This document shows, one piece after another, positions 56,308 through 64,000 of a stretch of 64,000 nucleotides of DNA. Position 1 is the first letter of the stretch; every line of letters begins with the position of its first letter. Made by a program: the position numbers and the translations under genes. The notes below the pieces were generated by a model, which was not told where the DNA came from, did not search any database, and worked only from the letters and a program-made list of their open reading frames with translations. Source of the stretch: Corythucha ciliata (Eukaryota > Arthropoda > Insecta > Hemiptera > Tingidae); NCBI GenBank assembly GCA_038030265.1, contig CM075942.1:12048029-12112028 (forward strand). The letters run 5' to 3'.

Positions 56308-56949
56308 AGGACAGGCAGTGGCGGCGGAACCGGGGGGGCAGGAGGGGCGGCCACCCCTCCGGAATTTAGCCTGAGGGGGCGTCGCCCCTCCGAGCTTCAA
56401 TGCCAATCTTATTCTATCCCGAACACTGCACCCAAGGTTCTTATTCTATCCTTTTCGCTTCTTATTCGAGGACCAAGCGACCGTCTCTCAGATCGAAAAT
56501 CCTGGATCATTTACGAGAAGATGAAAAATAGCAATGCCTAGAAAATTGGCCCCCCCCCCATCTTTCACTTTTCTGCAGAATTTTTGTTAGATATAGTATT
56601 GATTCTTCTTCTACACTTTACCCCTGCCATCTGACAAACGGGGGCGATCCACCTATCGGCCCACCTTCCTGGAGAGGGTTTCAGCCCAAATTTAAGCAAT
56701 ATGAAGGACATTTATTACATCTCCCCTCCCTCACAAGCACACAGCAGCCTCCGGACTACCGTAATCGCTGCCTCCGGAAAGATTTCTAGTTACGCCCCTA
56801 TCTGCGATCCCACACTTAGCTACGTAAATACATTTGAATGTTTTGAACTAAGAAACCTATATGTATAGCATATAGAAGAGAGATGGCCGGACTCGCCTCG
56901 TACGGCCACTCCTCGAGGCTTGAAAATACACTTTAGCTTCGTCGTGTAT

Positions 56950-57493
56950 CAGTGGCGTGGCGTCAGGGCAAGTAAAGCAATTGGCACTTGCCCTAAGCGA
57001 TCCCCCTTTATTATTATTATTATTATTATTTTTCCTCCTTTTGTTGTAATCGAAAAAAAAAACGATTTAATTTTTTATGTAATTTTCTCCGATATTTACG
57101 AAAAATTGTTCAAATTATGTGAACCCTGTTCAGACACTTTTATCTACGTCCTACTCAGTACTCACCTACTGAAATGCTTTTTTGGGGTCGAATATCTTGA
57201 TGGGTTGCACGATTCTTCAGACGCAAAGCATATAGAGCTTTTGTTTTCAGATTCAGAGCTCCCATGAATTCAATTTTAGTCAAAGAAACACGGATTTTCT
57301 TAAACTAAAATAATTGCTGCGAATTACATCGACGTCATTGAACGTTTCAACGTTAAATCGGTGCGCCTTTTAACGGCCTCTCGTCATGGATTTTTGTCAC
57401 TTCTCTCTTTATTTTGAATTTTCTTCCTTACATTCAGTTACGTCCTTTCCTGAGTTGCACTTGCCCTTCTAATTTACCCACGCCACGCCACTG
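56950..57493. mobile_element. Nested hAT-like MITE (544 bp)
   Basis: Left end CAGTGGCGTGGCGTCAGGGC then AAG; right end, on the other strand, CAGTGGCGTGGCGTGGGTAA and, further in, AGAAGGGCAAG. Flanks TCGTGTAT (56942-56949) and TGGTGTAT (57494-57501) agree at 7 of 8. (TTA)n at 57007-57031 lies inside, as does most of a 115-codon frame with no recognisable content. It inserted into the larger element and is therefore younger. Confidence 0.75.
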
Positions 57494-57639
57494 TGGTGTA
57501 TTTACTACTTTTCATTCTAGGGCTTAGGGCTTTTTAGGGCATTGATATTGAAAGCAGGATAAGATTTGAAATTTAACGGCAATTCGAAAAAATTATTCCA
57601 TGTTTAGATAATGTCACTGAACTAAGGCTGTATAAGTTC

Positions 57640-57870
57640 CTACGAGTACTGACAGTCGCCATATTTGGTCTCCCCTGCATATGTGGATCAAATAGATTTG
57701 GAATCTCTCGTATGCCGCCATGTTTGGTCCATTGGCGGATCAAATGGATTTGATATCTCTAAATCGCTGCTGTGGTCGTATAGGTTAACGCTCACCAGCC
57801 AATCACAAAGCCCTCCCCACTCTAAAGGATCACATATGGCGCATGTTGTCAGTACCTGTATTTAACATAG
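57640..57870. mobile_element. Probable inverted-repeat element inside the hAT-like element
   Basis: GAGTACTGACAGTCGCCATAT on the left is mirrored by ATATGGCGCATGTTGTCAGT on the right with one gap. The interior has two similar segments with GGATCAAAT(A/G)GATTTG. Exact ends and target duplication are unclear. Confidence 0.4.
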
Positions 57871-59008
57871 GTTCACTAACTGAACCGCTGATATTCTTAC
57901 TCAGTTGTTTCAAGCTTTTTAATTCGTAAAATGAAGAGCGCTTCAACGCAAGTGTATGAAGCGCAGTCCGAAAAAATTACTTTAGAGCTTAGGATCTAAA
58001 ACGCTGTAAAATTTGCGGCGGTAATAGTATTTTACAATACAAGTCCAGGAAAGTGGTTATTACCTGCGAGGTTTTTTCATTTGGCGGGCGAGACGGAGGC
58101 CGAGCCCGCTAAAAAAAAACGAGTAGGTTAATCCCCTTCCTACAAGTGATGAACATACGACTTTTTTAAATTATTTAAAACATTGTGATTAAATTTAACG
58201 TGAAGCTGCAAAATAGGGTGTTAACCAGTGACACCGAAGGGAACTTCCGAACGAGGTTATAAAAATCAGGAAGGTTTGGTTTCTTGTGTGGAATTGGAAC
58301 AAGAGAGGTGAGAGAGCCGGTGTTTGAGTCAAGTATTTTTGTGCATATCCAGCAGTGTTGCATTCCCCTTGTTGAGAAAATAAACTGATTGAAGTTTTCT
58401 ATAAAATACTATCCACCTTCCATCCTCGATTGGAATTCCTGGTTTTTATTGTGAAGGACTTTGACAAACTGACCACTGACTTCTCGTGTGTTAGTTCAAG
58501 AAGACCTTAAACGAGGTTATAACCCGATTTCATTTACTTTCCGTACTAGGATGGAAAATATTCTCTGGATCAGTACAGAAAATTTCTCGAATGTCACTGT
58601 GCGGTAATGGTCAATTTCCCAGTCACTTATGGGTAGAGAAGATGACTACTTTCGGAGCATGCCGCGTGAAAAATACTTTAGCTCCTATGCATGAAAAGAG
58701 ACACTTTTGGACTCATTCGCGTATGTAAAATTCGATTTTAGTATCATGTAGGATAAAAAAAAAAAATAATATTAGTCAAAAACCTATCAAAAATCAGGCC
58801 GTTGTATACCACATTCAAATCATTCCCAAAATGCTGAAAATTCAAGACTATTCAGCACCTCCATACAATACCTTGTCTCCTCTATTTATTTAAAATTGAG
58901 AACTACACTACACTTCCATATGGGGGGGTGTGGCGGGAAAGGGTAGGGGGAGAGCCTTAATTTTCGCCCCCCTTAAACCAAAATACTTCCGCCGCCACTG
59001 AGTACAGG

Positions 59009-59690
59009 CTTAGAGTACAAGGTCATGAACCATTTAGTCACTATTCTTTATGTTCTATTAAAGTCATGTATTTATGTTCCATTAACGAATATTCACATTT
59101 ATGATTATTTATAACATTATTGAGAAAATAACGCACTTTGAAATTGATGCAGCGATTAACTGTGAACGCACACCCAGCACTCCGAAACGGCTCACTCTTG
59201 AACAGGATACCGAACTAATCCCTTATTTCCATTTCTTTCTAAACTGAAAAACACAACGCAAGCATTTTGGGTGGTGGGAGATATGTTTAGGACCTTTTCA
59301 GACGTTAAATCAACTTGTTTGCACAGTGAAATTTATTGTTTTGACATTAAATTCACTGTTCTTAACATGGAGGTATGAAGAGAGAGGAGGGAGCGATAGA
59401 TGTAAAATCAAGTTAACGGGGTGAAGCCAACATACGCCACATTGGTAGTACCGGAACGCATCAGGATTTGTGCTGAGGACTACTTTATCACGACTGCTGC
59501 TCTGTTATCTATATCTTAAATTCCCTAACAAACATCTCTAACCACAAAAGTTTCTTAGCTACAAAAACGCCCTAAACAAGAAACCAAACCCCGAAACAAC
59601 TCCCACTATACATACGAATCACAAAGGAGCTCCAACGTTAGAAGGTTATAACCACAACCAGCTTTTCACACCAAAAGCTTGTTACACGGA
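59009..59690. other. Unique AT-rich spacer
   Basis: No repeat period or supported ORF. Confidence 0.3.
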
Positions 59691-60480
59691 AAAAACTTCC
59701 TCGAAAAAAGTCACTTTACCCCTTGAAACTTGACCATGGAACTGATAATTTTTCCCTTCTGCTATCACTATGCTTAAACCCATGCAATTTTCCTTCGGAA
59801 ACATACTTTTTTTTATTGAAAAAATTGATATTTTTCGCCCAGAAATATAGAGGAAACTGCCACATTTCCATGAAAACTGACATCGAGGCCTCTAAACTGA
59901 TAATTTCGACCCAGAACCTGACCATTCTATCAGAAAACTGGAAATCGGGCTCTTATTGGTAGACAATTTTGCGAACAGCATCAGCAGGTGTGTAGTGTGG
60001 TGAGCATTTGAATCCCCCTGATTTTTGCTCGCAGCGCAGAGAATCTTACAAGCCTTTTTCCCTTGTTAAAAACGCTTCACAAATCGTATTCTGTTCTTTC
60101 TGTCTCTTAGGCCCCATCCAAGGGCTCTGGTGGCATAGTTTCCAAGCTAAGTGTGCCAAAAATTGTAAAGGTTCCAAGACAGTTTTATGCGAAAAATTGT
60201 CGGTTCAAGAACAATAAAGTTTTATGTGGCTAAACAATGTCAATTGACCACTACAACTTTCACTTCTAAAAAGCATCTATAGGCATTAATAAAATAGTCG
60301 ACAATGGAGTCAAATATTCAGTTTCTGGGTTGAAATGACTGACAAATAAAATTATGACGCAAAATTTCCAGATTCTCGGCCAATATGTCAAGTATATAGA
60401 GACACAATCACCTTATTTTTGACCAAGAAGTGACCAAATTCAGTTTCCAGACTCTGACTTCGTGGTAAAACCGAAACTAT
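59690..60480. repeat. Sparse family D-like units
   Basis: GAAACTTGACC, AAACTGATAATTT and AAACTGACATC between 59720 and 59950 are spaced 25-50 bp, then decay. Frames here are repeat-derived. Confidence 0.4.
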
Positions 60481-61490
60481 GACTTTTAATTGAGAGTCCT
60501 CTGGCCGATCTATGCTTTTCTGACGTTATTTACTGATTTTGGTACAGCTAAAGTGACTCACTGTGAGTGCACATCAAGCAGTATCTCCGAGTGGCTATAG
60601 TTCAGTGACAATTCATGATAATTTCCAGCTAGAAACACACGTGGAACTATAACGATCTTGAACGATACTTTGTTTTCGGTCCAAGCACTTGTGATTTTGA
60701 CGCTCGAATTGAGTATTTTGCTCCAAATGCAGCCCGCAAGAAACCGAATTCTCGACTGGCAATGCAAACAAAATGTTATTGTTTGTAAGAAAATTCTTAA
60801 TTTAGCACACATTATAAAAATAATTTGTTTCCCCCCCCCCCACGAGTGTGTTTTCTCCCAAGATCTCAGAGGACTTGGCTATTAGAGGGACCGTTTATTT
60901 TGCGCCGATGGGACCGTGCTTGGCGTGCCCAAATATTTTACTGTCTATAACTGGTATAATTTTCTTAATTAGCCGCAAAAAATGCTTATTGGCCGGCACC
61001 TTCTCCTCAGTTCAACAAACTGTTTAGCCCACTTTCACGAAGGAATAACAATCTGCTCTCCCTCCCCTCCTGAGCACACCAAACAAAAACAATGAAAAAA
61101 AGGGTTTGCTCTATCTTCATCGAGGGAGAAGGAGAAGCGAACCAAAATAAATCATATACACCTAAATAAATAGTTTCTAGTTGTTTTATTCCGGTTTGGC
61201 CACCCCCTGTAATGTAAACCTGGAGTGGACTGCCCCAACCGTCAAGCTATCGCTATGCCACTGGCTAGTCTTTTCTTGGCCAAATGCCCCTCCCCCCCCT
61301 GGTGTCGCCCTTGACACACTTAAAAGTAGCTCATGGCAGTAATTGATTCCATAATAGTCTCGTTTGGGCACGTCACAACCTGGGCCAAGGCCTTTCAAGT
61401 GGCGGGGTGGCACTGTGGGTCCTTTATCCTTGGGCCCGGCCTTCCTTGGGGGCCAGAATTTCAGGAAACGAAAAGGTAATGAGAAAAAAG
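60480..61490. other. Unique sequence with MITE-like fragments
   Basis: C run at 60832-60841. CGCTATGCCACTG at about 61250-61264 is the inverse of CAGTGGCATAGCG, a hAT-style end, with CACCCCCTG-type text before it, but no left partner was found. 61400-61455 is a GGGCCC-rich block. Confidence 0.3.
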
Positions 61491-61810
61491 GAAAGCTTTA
61501 CTGAGGTTGGAGCTCAACTGCCGTTGGAGCTTTTCAAAGTTGAAGCTTTACTATGGTTTGGAGCTTCACTGTGATTAGGGAGCTACTGTGCTTGAAGGTT
61601 ATTATAACTGTGGTCAGAGCTTTGCTGTGGTTGGCCCTTTTGCTGTGGTTGGACGATTACTGTGGTTGTATCTTCTCTGTGGTTTGACCTTTTCTGTGGT
61701 TGGACCTTTGCTGTTAGTTCGTCCGTTGGACAATGTCGGACCATATTCGGCCATATTCGTGGTTGTAGCTTTACTGTGGTTTGAAGCTTGTGGTGGTGAG
61801 TGTTTGAAGG
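61490..61810 (+). repeat. Family H minisatellite (about 17-20 bp)
   Basis: About fifteen imperfect copies of CTTTGCTGTGGTTGGAC, variable in length. Both strands give open frames because the unit lacks stops; these are not genes. Confidence 0.75.
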
Positions 61811-62091
61811 AGCCTACGTGAAAGAGTGAAAAATGCAATACTTGGGGGTCATTTGCATTTGGGTTTGAAATGAGCCAAATCCAGGATTTTGGGTTTGAAA
61901 AGAGCGGAATAAGTTTTCGCCTAAGCCTCCTTTGGACTCGTACGCCATACCCAGTTCTAACTGTGCACTTCACACCCGTACTACGCGGGCGATTTTGGCC
62001 GGTGCGCAGTTTGTTGAACGTACACCGCTGGGAACGCCCACACTAAGCCGAGAGTGTGCTGTGTCACAGCTCGCCGCAGCCTTATATTGTA

Positions 62092-62167
62092 ATGGGCAAT
62101 GGCTGGATTCGAACCCAGGCCTGCTGGGTTGCGAAGCGAGCGTTGTATCCATTACACCATTGAGGCA
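62092..62167 (-). pseudogene. tRNA-like sequence (SINE head or tRNA pseudogene)
   Basis: On this strand: A box TGGTGTAATGGATA and B box GGGTTCGAATCCAGC, both close to Pol III consensus, at tRNA spacing. The anticodon arm CTCGC-TTCGCAA-CCCAG has two mismatches and would read CGC (Ala). The acceptor halves (GCCTCAA and CATTGCC) do not pair well. An intact gene is unlikely. About 50 bases further on, this strand enters family B text rather than a terminator. Confidence 0.5.
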
Positions 62168-62214
62168 CGTTCCACCCTTCCTTCCTTCGTTTTCTTCCTA
62201 GAACTGATTTGAAT

Positions 62215-62345
62215 AAAGAGCTAAAACCACGAGACTTTGTTTTTGATGAGGTGAAAATCGCCAAAACTTGGTTTTAAAGAAGCTGAATCCACAAAATGTG
62301 TTCTTAGATGAGCAATACCCCAAAATTTCGGCTTTTGAAAACATA
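62215..62345 (-). repeat. Short family B array, minus orientation
   Basis: CTAAAACCACGAGACTTTG, GCCAAAACTTGGTTTT and CTGAATCCACAAAATGTG, four units of about 30 bp. Confidence 0.5.
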
Positions 62346-62512
62346 ACTTCTTTTTCAAGGCTCGCAAGACTCTTGCAACACAGTCTTGGACTTGCGCAAG
62401 ACTCGTTCGTAAGGTCTTGTAGAAAGTCTTGGTCTTGCAGCCGTTAGAGGATCTTGGTCTTGCTGCAAGAGTTTCGGGATAACGCAAGACCAAGACCATT
62501 TTTGCTCATCAC
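62345..62512 (-). repeat. Dispersed CAAGAC-rich repeat, copy 2
   Basis: Same modules as 23845-24051 (GGTCTTGGTCTTGC on this strand after GTGATGAGCAAAAAT). Its edge is cut exactly by CAGAGCCGG at 62513, suggesting that the next element inserted at or next to it. Confidence 0.6.
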
Positions 62513-64000
62513 CAGAGCCGGATTTAGGGGACAAGAGGCCCCTAGGCAACGGATTGAGAAGGGCCCCCTTTTTTTACCCAACCACTAAACTGATCCAAGG
62601 CAGGTGGGCTTAAAAAAAGCTTAGAAGCTTAGCGTTGATGGGCTAAATCAACACGCCCTGACCAGTTTCTCAGCCAATGAAATGCTCCTTTTCGCTCGTA
62701 CAAACCGCGTATCACTCATTGACAGACCTTTGATCGCAAATAGTCCTATAAACCGACAACTTTGCTTAATAATGAACATTTAGTCACATCAATGAAAACG
62801 TCATTTCTTCAGTTTAAATTACCGGACTGAAACTTAAGACTAAGCTCCACATCTCAAATATGTATTCAGTTTTGCCACATACAGCTTTTTACACTTCCAA
62901 ATGCATGCAATTTTTGCCACGGAGCGACGATTCAATCGGAAAACTCGCGCGTTGCAGGCTGAATGAGCTAAACAGTGAGTTATTGTGCTTTATTCGTTAA
63001 TTATCGGGGATTTGGGGTTCCAAGCAAATCACTCGTGCCGAAAAATAATATTTCTGGACAAAGTTTCCAAATTTTTACCGACTTGTCCCGGCAAATCACC
63101 AATTTTTCTTAATATCGGAGCACCGGAGGCTCAATTTCGAATTTATCAGTTTTCAGGTCACTTTGGAACTTTTCAGGGGAATTGATAGTTTTAGGACGAA
63201 TTGACAGTTTCTAGGACTAAATTTACATTTAATAGGACGAACGAAATTGATAGTTTATAGGACAGAATTGGCAGTTCATAATAGGGCGAAATTGACAGTT
63301 TCCAGGACGGGATTGATTGTTTTGAATGAGAAAACTTACATTTATAGGGCCAAATCAACAGTTTATCGAACGAAATAGACAGTTTCCGGGACAAATCCAC
63401 TGATAGCTTACAGGAATTAATTGACAGTTTTGAACGACAAAATTTACAGTTTCAAATGAAGAAATTGAAAATTTTCTAGGACAGGAAATTGACAGTTTTA
63501 GGTTCGAAATTGAATTGCGAGGACGAAATTGACTGTTTCTAGGACGGAATTCAGTTTATGGGGCTAAATTGACAGTTTCAATGACGAAATTGACAGTTGC
63601 GAGGATGAAATTGACAAAGGACGCAATTCACAGTTTTAGGACAACATTGAAAGTTTAAGGGACAAAATTGTAAGTTTATGAGACAAAATTTGGCAGTTTC
63701 AAGACCAAAATTGACAGTTCCAAGTACTCGACGGCTTCTTGTGAAGGGCCGAAGGGCCCCCCACCCCACGGTCTGAACCTACGATCTCGGTTTGGGATCT
63801 TTTGTTACGTAGAAGAAATATGACAGTTTCCAAGTCAAAACTGTCAGTTCCTGCGATGAAATTCATAGTTTAGTAAGACGAAATTGACAGTTTAAATGGC
63901 AAAATAGTCTGTTTCCTAACAGGTCCTAGAATGAAATCGACGGTTTATGAGGTAGAGGCTTGGAAAATTCATATTTATGAACCTGAATCATCGTAAATAA
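62513..64000 (+). mobile_element. hAT-like left end leading toward a family D array (right end outside window)
   Basis: CAGAGCCGGATTTAGGGG then GAGGCCCCTAGGCAA is a classic hAT-style terminus; 62505-62512 is CTCATCAC. After about 600 bp of unique sequence a family D array starts. By analogy with 14459-16222 and 34131-35745 the array may be the interior of this element. The right end would lie beyond 64000. Confidence 0.35.
63170..63960 (-). repeat. Family D array, minus orientation
   Basis: About 28 copies of GGACGAAATTGACAGTTTC with TAG/TAT/CAA variation, inverse of the unit at 21250-21720. Interrupted near 63735-63800 by a G/C-rich GGGCCGAAGGGCCCCCC block. Confidence 0.8.

Larger units (their letters stand above)
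56316..59000. mobile_element. hAT-like element with nested insertions (2685 bp)
   Basis: Both ends are CAGTGGCGGCGGAA, a perfect 14-bp inverted repeat followed by G-rich subterminal blocks. Flanks AGGACAGG (56308-56315) and AGTACAGG (59001-59008) agree at 7 of 8, as for an aged hAT target duplication. Inside lie a complete hAT-like MITE (56950-57493) and a second inverted-repeat element (57640-57870). Short frames (66 and 62 codons) are not recognisable transposase, so it is probably non-autonomous or decayed. Confidence 0.7.

Overview
The window reads as nuclear, non-coding DNA of a multicellular eukaryote, probably an arthropod (inference). No open frame exceeds 173 codons. There are no operons, Shine-Dalgarno sites or bacterial genes. 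Homopolymer runs and microsatellites are frequent, miniature inverted-repeat transposons are common, and a few strong splice signals sit in otherwise unique DNA. I recognised no complete protein-coding gene, rRNA or intact tRNA by sequence.

Layout: unique, CT/GA-rich, intron-like islands (about 2.2-5.7, 9.5-13, 16.2-20.7, 22.5-23.8, 26-31, 36-40, 44-47, 51-53 kb) alternate with long, strongly diverged tandem arrays. Most arrays have a monomer of about 25-32 bp. I separate them by motif. Family A has TTGAGAAAAA and CTAATTCGCGGCTAAAA, on either strand, at about 6.3-8.5, 13.4-13.8, 24.1-25.0, 31.4-32.5, 33.4-33.9, 40.2-40.4, 42.3-43.5, 47.2-49.3, 49.7-50.6 and 54.5-55.3 kb. Family B has TTTCGTGGGTTTGGCTC (0.85-2.2, 13.8-14.4, 50.6-50.9, 62.2 kb). 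Family C has CCATTTT and GCGCGAATCGTCAGTTT (21.9-22.5, 34.4-35.7 kb). Family D has GAAACTGTCAATTTCGTCC (21.3-21.7, 59.7-60.0, 63.2-64 kb). Families E (53.5-54.3), F (14.7-15.3), H (61.5-61.8) and I (55.3-56.0) are local.

The most informative observation is that several arrays are the interior of hAT-like, apparently non-autonomous transposons. Elements at 14459-16222 and 34131-35745 have CAG-starting inverted ends, 8-bp flanking duplications matching at 7 of 8 positions, and arrays filling much of their interior. Two further family A arrays share the same array-proximal terminus in the same relative orientation. Other mobile elements are a 2.7 kb hAT-like element (56316-59000) with a smaller hAT-like MITE nested in it (56950-57493), a MITE with a perfect 8-bp duplication (40654-40914), a TIR element with a hammerhead-ribozyme-like core (35754-36030), a fold-back carrying tRNA-like sequence (32703-33076), and several dispersed families.

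Genic signals are limited to splice-like islands on the + strand: a CRE/TATA promoter with a possible first exon (3612-3736), a 62-nt exon (9737-9798) and a 27-nt microexon with near-consensus splice sites (52614-52640). Read together they would start a secreted or membrane protein of a gene with very long introns. This is a hypothesis built only from motifs.
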